Positions 7,771 through 16,132 of a stretch of 29,869 bases of DNA are shown here, in pieces. Under the pieces are notes generated by a model that was not told where the DNA came from, ran no database searches, and saw only the letters and a list, made by a program, of their open reading frames with translations. Position 1 is the first letter of the stretch, and every line of letters begins with the position of its first letter. Source of the DNA: Desulfobacula sp. (GTDB lineage: Bacteria > Desulfobacterota > Desulfobacteria > Desulfobacterales > Desulfobacteraceae); contig NZ_JAIOSW010000383.1 of NCBI RefSeq assembly GCF_021107415.1, positions 1-29,869 of the forward strand, read 5' to 3'. A program made the translations under genes and the position numbers.

Positions 7771-8706
7771 ATGACCCAACTTCAAACATTATTTTTTTTG
7801 GGCAAAGGTGGAACCGGAAAATCAACGGCATCCGCACTTTTGTCACTGGTACTCATGGAGAAAGGCAAAAAAGTACTTTTGGCTTCTTTTGATGATGCCC
7901 ACAATCAGTCTGATATTTTTGAGGCTGATTTTTCCGATAAAGCATGCTCAATAGGGCCCTGCCTTGAAGTTCTTCAAATTGACCGGGATAAAGAAATTAA
8001 GAAGTATTTAAAGAAGACCGCCCAGAGTGTTAAAAACAGCTATGCATACCTGACAGCTTTTAACCTGGACAATTATTTTGATATTTTAAAATTTTCACCC
8101 GGTATGGAAGAATATGCTTTGGTCACGGCGTTTATGAATCTTCAAACCAGGTATAAGGAATATGATTATCTGATCATTGATATGCCGCCAACAGCCCTGT
8201 CTTTAAGATTTTTTAATCTGCCGGCCCTGTCATTAACATGGGTTGATCAACTTGAAAAACTGCGGATGGAAATTTATAAGCGAAAAGAGATTATTTCAAG
8301 AATCAAATTTGCCGGGAAAGAATTTGAACGAGATAAAGTCCTGTCCAGGATTCGGGAAATCAAATCCGACTACCAGACACTTAAGGATATTTTTGAAGAT
8401 TCCCAAAAATCAAATTTTTTTGTTGTTTTTAACCAGGATGTGCTGTCTGTGGCTGAAACCAGGCGTATCCTTGAGCAACTTAATTCCTTGAATATTAAAA
8501 TAAAGGGATTGATCTGCAATAACCGGATGCAGGAAGAACCAAAAGAAAAAAATATTGGAAATAAATTTTCATCCATTCCTATTCAATCCATCCCTTTTTC
8601 ATCTTCTCCTTTAATCGGGATGGCTGCATTAAAAAAACATATATCATCATACGATCTAACATTTGATAAAATTTTTTTCCTCAAACATAAAGGTTTGACA
8701 CCATAG
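7771..8706 (+). CDS. ArsA/Get3-like P-loop ATPase
   Basis: A 311-residue single-domain ATPase of the deviant-Walker (SIMIBI) class. It has the signature-lysine P-loop GKGGTGKST (residues 12-20), a switch I-like ASFDDAHNQSDIF corresponding to DPAHS in ArsA and Get3, a switch II-like IIDMPPTA, and an adenine-side CNNR. ArsA doubles this domain and Get3 dimerises. Only one copy is present here, so it would work as a dimer. No arsenical metal-binding cysteines, arsB or arsR are nearby, so arsenite efflux is unlikely. It sits in a three-gene set with a membrane protein and a small protein, downstream of cstA. The cargo or partner is unknown. Confidence 0.85.
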   Translation: MTQLQTLFFLGKGGTGKSTASALLSLVLMEKGKKVLLASFDDAHNQSDIFEADFSDKACSIGPCLEVLQIDRDKEIKKYLKKTAQSVKNSYAYLTAFNLDNYFDILKFSPGMEEYALVTAFMNLQTRYKEYDYLIIDMPPTALSLRFFNLPALSLTWVDQLEKLRMEIYKRKEIISRIKFAGKEFERDKVLSRIREIKSDYQTLKDIFEDSQKSNFFVVFNQDVLSVAETRRILEQLNSLNIKIKGLICNNRMQEEPKEKNIGNKFSSIPIQSIPFSSSPLIGMAALKKHISSYDLTFDKIFFLKHKGLTP

Positions 8707-8821
8707 AAAAAGTTGTCTGCCTGATTCGTTCAATTATTTTACATCGGTGGCATTGTTATTGCTACTATGATTTACAGAATGAAATTAAGGAAAAACATAT
8801 GATAACCAATTGTGACATAAT

Positions 8822-8841
8822 CAGTGTCAGCTTTTTTTACA
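8822..8841 (+). promoter_or_regulatory. Putative upstream activator site, copy B
   Basis: This is an exact 20-base match to 1436-1455 and contains TGTCA-N7-TTACA. It lies 95 bp upstream of the -24 element at 8936. A further TGACA at 8813-8817 just upstream may be a degenerate half-site. Retention of this block between the two paralogous operons supports function. Confidence 0.6.
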
Positions 8842-8935
8842 TATTGCAAGAAAACTATGGGAAATTGATTGTGTTTTTTAAATGCATAAAGTCTTTGATG
8901 CTGATAGATCAAGGGATTGAATTTTTTTATAAAAG

Positions 8936-8951
8936 TGGCATGCCATTTGCT
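8936..8951 (+). promoter_or_regulatory. Sigma-54 (-24/-12) promoter of the CBS-ACT2/Usp2/Pat operon
   Basis: TGGCATGCCATTTGCT has GG at 8937 and GC at 8949 in the exact 12-bp register. Transcription would begin near 8962, about 50 bases before the start codon at 9012. Confidence 0.87.
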
Positions 8952-9011
8952 AATACTTAAGATAGTGGAGAATAGTATTATTAATGACACCTAAAACACT
9001 GGAGGTGAAAA

Positions 9012-9689
9012 ATGCTGATAAAAGAATGGATGAGCAGAACCGTCATTACCATAGACAGTGACGAGTCTCTAAATGATGCATTAAAATTATTTCGTGTAAG
9101 GGTGATTTCCATGCTTCCTGTTTTAAAGGAAGGAAAACTTGTTGGTATCGTAACCCACGGGGATGTTAAAAAAGCGTCTCCTTCTGGTGCCACAACTCTG
9201 GATAGACATGAAATCGCTGCACTCATGGATACGGTTTTGATTGAATCCGTCATGTCCAGTCCTGTTATCACTATCCGGGCGGATCACATGATTGATGAGG
9301 CGGCCGGACTCATGCTGGCCGAAGGAATATCCGGAATGCCGGTGGTTGATAAAAAGGGTAAAATCAAGGGTGTTATTACCAAAAGTGATATCTTCAGGTG
9401 TTTTGTGTCTTTTACAGGTGTTTCAAACAAAGGACAGGTTTTTGCGTTTAACCTGCCGGACAAGTCCGGCAGTATAAAAGATTTAACTGATAAGATCAGA
9501 AACAGCGGTGGTCGGGTGTGCAGCATCATGACGTCTTACGAGGATAGTGAAAAAGGATTTAGAAAAGGATTTTTTTATACATTGGACATTGATTCTGACA
9601 AGTTTGACAACCTGGTCGAAGAATTGCGCAAAGCAGATGAACTGCTTTATGTGGCTGACCTGTCAAAAGGATTCAGGAAAATTTTTTAG
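9012..9689 (+). CDS. CBS-CBS-ACT domain protein (AcuB-like), copy 2
   Basis: A paralogue of 1641-2318 with the same 225-residue length and domain order (two CBS motifs, then ACT). Most residues are identical, as is the start context. Differences cluster in the linker between the CBS motifs (around residues 60-75) and in the ACT tail (around 195-212), where ligand or partner choice could differ. It is first in a sigma-54-type operon and 19 bases before a Usp gene, the same spacing as copy 1. The duplication therefore includes promoter, enhancer block and both genes. A role as nucleotide-responsive regulator is inferred from the family. Confidence 0.88.
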   Translation: MLIKEWMSRTVITIDSDESLNDALKLFRVRVISMLPVLKEGKLVGIVTHGDVKKASPSGATTLDRHEIAALMDTVLIESVMSSPVITIRADHMIDEAAGLMLAEGISGMPVVDKKGKIKGVITKSDIFRCFVSFTGVSNKGQVFAFNLPDKSGSIKDLTDKIRNSGGRVCSIMTSYEDSEKGFRKGFFYTLDIDSDKFDNLVEELRKADELLYVADLSKGFRKIF

Positions 9690-9708
9690 AAGATAAAGGA
9701 GGATTACA

Positions 9709-10206
9709 ATGGAAAAAATAGAAAAAATTTTAGCCTGTGTTGATTTTTCAAAATATTCGTTGATGACGCTTGAGTATGCAGTGGAACTTGCAAAGGGGAC
9801 TCAGACACAGATTATTCTTTTCAATGTTATCAATCAGCGGGATATCAACTCAGTTGAAAAGGTCAGCAAATATTTTCCCCAAAAAGTTACCGTGGAAGGC
9901 TATATCAAGGAGTTAAAAAAAGACAGGAACAAAGAAATGAAAGCCATTATAAAAGAAAATTTTTTTAATGAAAAATCCATGATGAGCATAAAAATTGATA
10001 CGGGCGTTCCGTTTGAAAGTATCCTGAAAGCAGTTGAAACAGAAAATATAGATTTGATTGTAATGGCAAATAAGGGCAGGGGAAATGTTGCAAGGGTTCT
10101 TTTTGGCAGTGCTGCCGAAAAGGTGTTTCGCCATTCCCCGGTTCCGGTCGTCAGTGTCAGGGATAAAAATATATTTAAGAGGGGGAATAAAAATGGCAGA
10201 AAATAA
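9709..10206 (+). CDS. Universal stress protein (UspA family), copy 2
   Basis: A single Usp domain of 165 residues, paralogous to 2338-2829 and sharing KILACVDFS, the NEKSMM stretch and the loop NKGRGNVARVLFGS. Again the first glycine of the G-2x-G-9x-GS motif is alanine. It differs from copy 1 mainly at residues 50-70, where copy 1 has an aromatic and glycine-rich segment missing here. It is preceded by GGAGG and overlaps the next gene by 14 bases. It is the second gene of the sigma-54-type operon that ends in the Pat-like enzyme. Confidence 0.9.
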   Translation: MEKIEKILACVDFSKYSLMTLEYAVELAKGTQTQIILFNVINQRDINSVEKVSKYFPQKVTVEGYIKELKKDRNKEMKAIIKENFFNEKSMMSIKIDTGVPFESILKAVETENIDLIVMANKGRGNVARVLFGSAAEKVFRHSPVPVVSVRDKNIFKRGNKNGRK

Positions 10207-11131
10207 AAATAAAAATAAAATTCTTGTGGCGCTTGACGGGTCGAAAAAAGCATTTAAAACAATAGAATATCTTTGCAAATTTAAACCCTTCCTTAATAAG
10301 GAAGTTGTCCTGTATAATGTTATCAGTTCAGTTCCTGATTGCTATTATGATTTAAAAAAAGAAGCGTTCAGCCATAAAGCCGTTTCCCGGGTAAAGGCAT
10401 GGGAAATGGGTCATAGAAAGAAAATGGAAAAATTCATGGAAGAATCAAGGATGATGCTCATTGCTGCGGGATTTAAACCTGAAGCTATTACAATTATGAT
10501 TAAAAAATTAAAAAAAGGGGTTGCAAGGGATATCCTGGCTGAGACCCAGAAAGGCTATGATGCTCTTTTAATACGTAGAAGAGGGGCGGCTGTATCATTT
10601 TTACCGATTATCATGGGAAGCGTTGCAACAAAACTTGTTGAAAAAGAGGCTAATATCCCTCTTTTTCTTGCCGGCACACACAAGGTTAATCATTCAATTT
10701 TTATTGCTGTTGACGGCTCAGACGGCTCGAACAGAGCAATTGAGTTTTTAGCAAAAATCATTGAGAATTCAGATTGCAGAATTGTTTTGTGCAGTGTTCT
10801 CAGGGATTACCAGGCATATGATGAAAAAGAAACCAAGCAAAAAAATGCAGATTGCATTAAGGCATCATTTGAGGGGATTGAAGCTGTTATTGAAGAAACG
10901 ACAAAGCGGTTGGAGTCAGTTGGAATAAAAAGAGAAAAGATTGAAAGTAAAATTATACAGGGAGCAAAAAGCCGGGCCGGTGCCATTGTTGAAGCAGCCA
11001 AGGAAGAGGATTGTGATACCATTGTTTTTGGCAGAAGAGGAAAATCGAAAGTGGCCAATTTTGATATCGGACGAGTGCCATGGAAGGTGATTCATGGTGC
11101 CAGGAAACTGACTGTCTGGGTCATACCCTAA
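10193..11131 (+). CDS. Tandem universal stress protein (two Usp domains)
   Basis: A 312-residue protein with two Usp domains: KILVALDGSKKAF near the N-terminus and SIFIAVDGSDGSN near residue 168. The frame is open further upstream, but ATG 10193, preceded by GAGGGGG, gives a start that matches Usp proteins; the upstream part overlaps usp copy 2 and is discarded. Nucleotide motifs are imperfect. Domain 1 has ten rather than nine residues before GS. Domain 2 reads G-RR-G-9x-G-R, with Arg in place of Ser/Thr. ATP binding by either half is therefore uncertain. It sits between usp2 and the acyl-CoA synthetase/GNAT gene. Confidence 0.87.
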   Translation: MAENKNKNKILVALDGSKKAFKTIEYLCKFKPFLNKEVVLYNVISSVPDCYYDLKKEAFSHKAVSRVKAWEMGHRKKMEKFMEESRMMLIAAGFKPEAITIMIKKLKKGVARDILAETQKGYDALLIRRRGAAVSFLPIIMGSVATKLVEKEANIPLFLAGTHKVNHSIFIAVDGSDGSNRAIEFLAKIIENSDCRIVLCSVLRDYQAYDEKETKQKNADCIKASFEGIEAVIEETTKRLESVGIKREKIESKIIQGAKSRAGAIVEAAKEEDCDTIVFGRRGKSKVANFDIGRVPWKVIHGARKLTVWVIP

Positions 11132-11169
11132 ATTGATTGTATGTTCCAATGACAAAAGAGAGATAAAGA

Positions 11170-13656
11170 GTGAGTACGTTCAATTTGCATAGACTGTTTA
11201 ACCCTAAATCCGTTGCAGTGGTTGGCGCCAGTGAAAAAAAGGGTTCCATCGGGTTCTCAATTATGAGAAACCTTTTAAAAAACGGTTTCAGGGGAGATAT
11301 TTTCCCGGTTAATCCAAAACATAGCAGTATCATGGGCCTGTCTTCGTTTGCCGGTATTAAGGATATCGGATCAAGTGTGGACGTGGCCATCATTGCAATA
11401 CCCATACATCTTGTTCCCGGGATAGTTGACTCCTGCGGCAAAGCCAGGTTGGCAGGTGTGGTTATTATATCTTCCGGCGGCAGGGAGGCTGGAGAAAAAG
11501 GACGGGCAATTGAAGCCAGGATTCTGGAAAAAGCCCAAAAATACAACCTGCGTATTATTGGACCCAATTGCCTGGGGTTTATAAATATATCAAAGGCCCT
11601 TAATGCAAGTTTTGCCCATTTATTCCCTTTGTCAGGGAATATAGCCTTTCTTTCACAGAGTGGTGCGGTCTGTACATCTGTTATAGACCTTGCCAATCGA
11701 AAAAAGATTGGTTTTAGCCATTTTGTCAGCCTTGGCTCAATGATGGATGTTGATTTTGCAGATATGATCGATTATCTGGGCTCTTTGAGTTCTGTGAAAA
11801 TTATTGTTTTGTATATCGAGAATATTACCAATATTCGAAATTTCATGAGTGCTGCTCGGTCGGTTTCTCGTGTGAAACCCATTATTGCCTTGAAATCAGG
11901 CAGATCCAAATCCGGAGCCAGGGTTGCTGTATCCCACACCAATGCTTTGGTTGGTGTGGATGCTGTTTACGACGCAGCATTCCAGCGGGCTGGAATTTTA
12001 CGTGTTAATGAATTTGAAGAATTATTGGACTGTTCAGCATTTTTAGCAAAACTGGGCCGTCCTTCCGGCCCGGGACTTACAATGATAAGCAATGCAGCCG
12101 GGCCTGGTGTTATGGCAGCAGATGCACTGGAGTCCCATGGAATGGAACCTGCTATTCTCAACCCGGAAACCATTGGAAAACTGGATAAAATTCTTCCTGA
12201 AAACTGGAGCCGGGCAAATCCTATAGACATTGTTGGAGATACAGCACCAAAAATATATGCAGATGTGGTAAAAATATGTGTAAATGCTCCGGAAACAGAT
12301 GCCTTGCTGCTGATGTGTTCTCCGGTGGGGACCATGGATACCTTAAACTTGGCTAACTCCTTGATACCGTATTTGAAAACTCTGTCTTGTCCGGTTTTTA
12401 CTGCATGGATAGGCGGTGATAATGTTCAAGAGGCCAGGCATGCTTTTAATCAAGTTGGTATTGTTACCTATGATTCAGCAGAACGGGCGGTCAGGGCCTT
12501 TAAAAATCTCTATCAATATGGCCGTAATATTGATACTTTATTGGAAATTCCAGTCCGAACAGACAAAAAACTTATTATTAATCGTTCCAAGGCTCAAAAT
12601 ATCATAAAAAAGGCCATTGCTGATGGAGCCCGAAGTCTTACAAAAATCCAGGCCAGAAATTTGCTTTTATCCTATGGAATTTGTCCCAAAATTACAAAAA
12701 TTGCTGATTCCGAGGATATTGCCATGCAGGTCCCGGCAGATTACGAACTGATCATTGGTTCAAAAACAGATCCCAATTTTGGACCTGTTATTTTTTTTGG
12801 GATGGGGGGTGTCCTGGCCGAAGTGTTCAAGGACACTTCAATGGGACTGCCGCCATTGAACCGCCTTCTTGCCAGGCAGATGATTGAAGACACTAAAATA
12901 TCAAAGGTGTTAAAGGGATTTAAAAATTTTAAACAGGTCAGTATCCCTTTGCTTGAGGAATTGTTGATAAGGACAGGCAGGCTGGTAACGGATTTTCCGG
13001 AAATCATTGAATTGGATATCAATCCCTTAGTGGTTAAAAACGGCAATATAACGGCTGTGGATGCCAGAGTCAGTATTTCTGTTCCTCGCATGTCATCGCC
13101 TGATCATTTAATTATCAGCAGTTATCCCTGGCAGTATGAAAAAAAACAGCATACGATAAATGGCCATGAATTTTTTATCAGGCCTATTCGACCCACTGAC
13201 GCAGATTTGATGATCAATCATTTTGATTCGCTCTCACCAAGAAGTGTTTATATGCGATTTTTTTCACCTGTAAAGCAATTGTCTAAAACCATGCTGATTA
13301 AACTGACACAGATTGATTATGACAGGGAGATCGCTCTTGTTGCTTTGATGGGAAAGGGCCGGGATAAAAAAATAATCGGGGTATGCCGTATTATACTTGA
13401 ACCCGATAAAACCCTGGGGGAATTTGCACTGGCAATCAGTGATGAATGGCAGGGCAAAGGAATCGGTTCATCGCTTCTCAAGCTATGTCTAAAGGCTGCT
13501 CAGACCAAGGGAATACAGAAGATTATGGGAATTGTTTTCGCTGAAAATACCCAAATGCTCATGCTTGGCAGAAAATTGGGATTTTCCGTGAAACGGCATC
13601 CGGAGTCTGGTGAATATGACTTGATCATTGATTTTAAAGATATTCATATTGACTAG
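11170..13656 (+). CDS. Pat-like protein: ADP-forming acyl-CoA synthetase modules fused to GNAT acetyltransferase
   Basis: The 828-residue protein has a CoA-binding domain (about 1-140, with VAVVGASEKKG), a CoA-ligase core (150-450, with catalytic-His block SHTNALVG), a shortened ATP-grasp domain (about 486-640) and a GNAT domain (660-828, acetyl-CoA loop WQGKGIGSSLL). The plan matches Pat/PatZ lysine acetyltransferases that control acetyl-CoA synthetase. The ATP-grasp part jumps from SEDIA to MQVPADYELIIG and lacks roughly 60 residues containing the usual ATP-binding lysine (see findings). Acyl-CoA synthesis is therefore doubtful, while acetyl transfer remains plausible. GTG start at 11170. 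It follows the tandem-Usp gene by 38 bases and probably shares its operon. Confidence 0.87.
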   Translation: MSTFNLHRLFNPKSVAVVGASEKKGSIGFSIMRNLLKNGFRGDIFPVNPKHSSIMGLSSFAGIKDIGSSVDVAIIAIPIHLVPGIVDSCGKARLAGVVIISSGGREAGEKGRAIEARILEKAQKYNLRIIGPNCLGFINISKALNASFAHLFPLSGNIAFLSQSGAVCTSVIDLANRKKIGFSHFVSLGSMMDVDFADMIDYLGSLSSVKIIVLYIENITNIRNFMSAARSVSRVKPIIALKSGRSKSGARVAVSHTNALVGVDAVYDAAFQRAGILRVNEFEELLDCSAFLAKLGRPSGPGLTMISNAAGPGVMAADALESHGMEPAILNPETIGKLDKILPENWSRANPIDIVGDTAPKIYADVVKICVNAPETDALLLMCSPVGTMDTLNLANSLIPYLKTLSCPVFTAWIGGDNVQEARHAFNQVGIVTYDSAERAVRAFKNLYQYGRNIDTLLEIPVRTDKKLIINRSKAQNIIKKAIADGARSLTKIQARNLLLSYGICPKITKIADSEDIAMQVPADYELIIGSKTDPNFGPVIFFGMGGVLAEVFKDTSMGLPPLNRLLARQMIEDTKISKVLKGFKNFKQVSIPLLEELLIRTGRLVTDFPEIIELDINPLVVKNGNITAVDARVSISVPRMSSPDHLIISSYPWQYEKKQHTINGHEFFIRPIRPTDADLMINHFDSLSPRSVYMRFFSPVKQLSKTMLIKLTQIDYDREIALVALMGKGRDKKIIGVCRIILEPDKTLGEFALAISDEWQGKGIGSSLLKLCLKAAQTKGIQKIMGIVFAENTQMLMLGRKLGFSVKRHPESGEYDLIIDFKDIHID

Positions 13657-13772
13657 AAAATATTGAAAATTATCTAAATGCCATGGGAAAGATTTATCAA
13701 ACCGGTCTTAGAAAATCTTAACAATATTAGAAAGATTGATTTGTTTACTATTGGTCGATTTATTTTACAGGA

Positions 13773-13820
13773 TGTAAAGAAATCTGACACACGCCATTGG
13801 TATTGTCAGGTTTTTTTACA
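13773..13820 (+). promoter_or_regulatory. Paired putative activator sites upstream of the signalling operon, copies C1 and C2
   Basis: Two copies of the 17-bp element occur in opposite orientation: TGTAAAGAAATCTGACA (13773-13789) and TGTCAGGTTTTTTTACA (13804-13820). Their centres are 31 bp apart, close to three helical turns, as expected for cooperative binding of an activator. They share the form TGTMA-N7-TKACA with the sites at 1436 and 8822. Confidence 0.6.
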
Positions 13821-13877
13821 CAGCAGTTTTTTTGTCTTTTCAATAAGTTATTGTTTGCATAGGTTTAGCTTGCTGCC

Positions 13878-13893
13878 TGGCATGTATTTTGAT
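13878..13893 (+). promoter_or_regulatory. Weak candidate sigma-54 promoter of the signalling operon
   Basis: TGGCATGTATTTTGAT has the -24 TGGCA and correct spacing, but its -12 element is TTGA rather than TTGC. The paired activator sites 58-105 bp upstream argue for it. The substitution in the invariant GC argues against strong RpoN use. Confidence 0.45.
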
Positions 13894-13943
13894 AGTAAAA
13901 GAAATGGAGTTATGAATGAGAAATTGACCAAAGGGAAAATATA

Positions 13944-15689
13944 ATGGAACAAACTTTAGCGGATCGGGACTTATTTTACCAGGTATTGATTAGAAAAATC
14001 ACAGTCTTGTTAATGGTTATTTCTTTTCTTCCCTTGATGGTGATTACAGGTACCCTTTTTTATCGATTTAATCTGACTTATACAGAAAAAATCCAGGCCC
14101 ATATTTCAGAACTGGTTCAAAGGCATAGTCAGAATATTGATACCTTTTTGTTGGAAAAATTAGGGAATATCCGGTATCTGGCACACCAATTTGAAACCAA
14201 ACAACACACGCCAAAGGTATTTTTGCAAAAACATCTGAAAATGTTAAAAAAAGAATATGGAGATGTGTTTACGGATTTGGGACTGATCAATAAAAGCGGT
14301 ATCCAGTTTTCATATGAAGGACCATTTAAATTTGAAAATGCGGATTATTCAAACGCCCAATGGTTTAAAAAAGCAATAGACAAACCGTTTTATATCAGTG
14401 ATGTATTTGTCGGTTTAAGAGGGCATCCTCATTTTATTATTGCAGTCAAGATCCAATCAAATGGTTCTGATTATATCTTAAGGTCCACCATCAATTTTAC
14501 GGCCTTTAATTTTCTGGTGGAAAATATCCATATCGGTAAAACCGGCATTGCCTTTATTATCAATAGTGAAGGCCGGCTGCAAACCAAAACCGACATAGGA
14601 CTCAAACAGTCAATTATCACATCAATGCTGGATCGAAACTGTTATAAAAATAATGAAACTGTTTTTGCAAAAAAACAGGATGCCTCGGGAAATAAATATT
14701 TATGTGTGACATCCATGCTGAAGAATATTGACTGGGTGATGGTGTTTCGCCAGGATTTAAACGATGCCTTCCGGGATTTAAGGAAAACACAGATTCTTAC
14801 TTTGGGAATATTTCTTTTAGGCTGTATTGCGATCCTTTTTGTTTCGTTCACCCTTCCCCGCAATATTGTAAAGCTGATTTCCAAAGCTGATACAAAGAGC
14901 GAAGCCATGACCAAACAGGTGGTTGAAAGTGGAAAATTAGCTACCATAGGAGAACTTGCCGCAGGCATTGCCCATGAAATTAACAATCCGGTTGCCATCA
15001 TGGTTGAAGAGGCAGGCTGGATAGAGGATCTTCTTGGAGAAGAAGATTTAAAAGAATGCGAGAACCTTGATGAATTCACCCGTGCGCTCAAGCAGATCAA
15101 CACCCAGGGCAAAAGGTGCAAAGAAATTACCCATAAGCTGCTCAGCTTTGCCAGGAAAACCGATTCCACAGTCAATGATGTTCAGATTAATGATGCCATA
15201 AAGGAAATGGTTATCCTTACGGGTAAAATGGCCAATTATAATAATGTCATCATTGAGACAAAATTTCAGGAAGGGATCCCTTATATACAGATATCTCCTT
15301 CTGAACTCCAGCAGGTTATTATTAATTTAATTAATAATGCCATTGACGCCATGGAAAAAAGCGGGGGAACCATTATAATTGAAACCAAAATCAGCAGGAT
15401 TGAAAAAAATCATCTGGTCATTTCAATAGAGGACAATGGACCCGGCATTGCTAAAGACAACCTTGACAGGATATTTGATCCGTTTTTTACCACAAAGGCC
15501 GTGGGAAAAGGCACGGGTCTGGGACTTTCAATCTGCTATGGCATTATTCAGAAAATGGGGGGAAAAATAGATGTCCACAGCCAGGTTAGTATTGGAACTA
15601 AATTTCGCATATGGATACCATTCCAGGAAAATATAATTGAAAATAAAGATAATGAAAAAGAATCAGATAAACAAGGAGAATTAACATGA
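13944..15689 (+). CDS. Membrane sensor histidine kinase, periplasmic Cache-like sensor (DctB-like)
   Basis: A 581-residue kinase. Membrane helices near 17-40 and 283-303 flank a periplasmic domain of about 240 residues that resembles double-Cache sensors of small carboxylates or amino acids. The cytoplasmic part has phosphoacceptor His344 (AHEINNP), N-box [11 protein letters not shown]1 box EDNGPGIA, F-box DPFFTTK and G2 GTGLGLS, so it looks fully active. The ATG at 13944 follows AAAGGG. It overlaps the downstream receiver gene by four bases, marking that receiver as the likely direct partner. As first gene of an operon with a DASS carrier it probably senses a transported carboxylate (inference). 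Confidence 0.9.
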   Translation: MEQTLADRDLFYQVLIRKITVLLMVISFLPLMVITGTLFYRFNLTYTEKIQAHISELVQRHSQNIDTFLLEKLGNIRYLAHQFETKQHTPKVFLQKHLKMLKKEYGDVFTDLGLINKSGIQFSYEGPFKFENADYSNAQWFKKAIDKPFYISDVFVGLRGHPHFIIAVKIQSNGSDYILRSTINFTAFNFLVENIHIGKTGIAFIINSEGRLQTKTDIGLKQSIITSMLDRNCYKNNETVFAKKQDASGNKYLCVTSMLKNIDWVMVFRQDLNDAFRDLRKTQILTLGIFLLGCIAILFVSFTLPRNIVKLISKADTKSEAMTKQVVESGKLATIGELAAGIAHEINNPVAIMVEEAGWIEDLLGEEDLKECENLDEFTRALKQINTQGKRCKEITHKLLSFARKTDSTVNDVQINDAIKEMVILTGKMANYNNVIIETKFQEGIPYIQISPSELQQVIINLINNAIDAMEKSGGTIIIETKISRIEKNHLVISIEDNGPGIAKDNLDRIFDPFFTTKAVGKGTGLGLSICYGIIQKMGGKIDVHSQVSIGTKFRIWIPFQENIIENKDNEKESDKQGELT

Positions 15690-16117
15690 AAAAGATTAAA
15701 TTATTACTCGTGGATGATGAAAAACCGTTTCTGGATACCATTACCAAACGTCTGGAAAAAAGAGAGATGACTGTTTCTGCTGTATACAGTGGAAAGGAAG
15801 CCCTGGACGAGCTTGAGGATAATAAAAAAATTGAAGTCGTCGTCCTTGATGTGAAAATGCCCGGGATGGATGGTATCGAGACATTGATAGAAATTAAAAA
15901 AAGGTTTCCCCTTGTAGAGGTAATCATGCTGACCGGTCATGCCACAGTAGAAACAGCAATCGACGGGATGAAGCTTGGCGCCTTTGATTATCTGATGAAG
16001 CCCTGCAACATTGATATGCTGGTAACCAAGGTTAATGAGGCCATGGAAAAGAAAAGAAAGCATGATGAGAAAATTATGGAAGCCCGGATGAATGAAATTT
16101 CAGGCCGGATGATTTAA
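15686..16117 (+). CDS. Single-domain response regulator (receiver only)
   Basis: The 143 residues are a CheY-like receiver with acidic pocket DDE (10-12), phosphorylation site Asp55 (VVLDVKMPGMDG), LTGHA and conserved Lys105. A helical tail of about 20 charged residues follows and no DNA-binding or enzymatic output is present. It is translationally coupled to the kinase (ATGA overlap, AAGGAG upstream). Likely roles are a phosphorelay intermediate, a phosphate sink or a protein-binding regulator. The transporter encoded two genes on is a possible target, but this is speculation. Confidence 0.9.
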   Translation: MKKIKLLLVDDEKPFLDTITKRLEKREMTVSAVYSGKEALDELEDNKKIEVVVLDVKMPGMDGIETLIEIKKRFPLVEVIMLTGHATVETAIDGMKLGAFDYLMKPCNIDMLVTKVNEAMEKKRKHDEKIMEARMNEISGRMI

Positions 16118-16132
16118 GAAAAAGGGGATGTT

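Larger units (their letters stand above)
8707..9011 (+). other. Intergenic regulatory region before the second CBS-ACT operon
   Basis: The 305 bases carry no supported gene. They contain the putative activator site (8822-8841) and a perfect sigma-54 promoter (8936-8951), ending in a GGAGG ribosome site. No clear terminator hairpin for the preceding ATPase gene was seen. Confidence 0.7.

Noticed and set aside
7771..8706. Arsenite-efflux ATPase (arsA) call
   Set aside because: Single domain, no metal-binding cysteine set seen, and no arsB, arsR or arsC nearby. Only family-level assignment is justified.
10085..10192. Upstream extension of the tandem-Usp reading frame
   Set aside because: It lies inside usp copy 2. 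ATG 10193 with GAGGGGG gives a normal Usp N-terminus.
13678..13944. 88-codon plus-strand frame ahead of the signalling operon
   Set aside because: It overlaps the paired activator elements and the candidate promoter, has no clear ribosome site, and its product has no recognisable family features. The space is better explained as regulatory.
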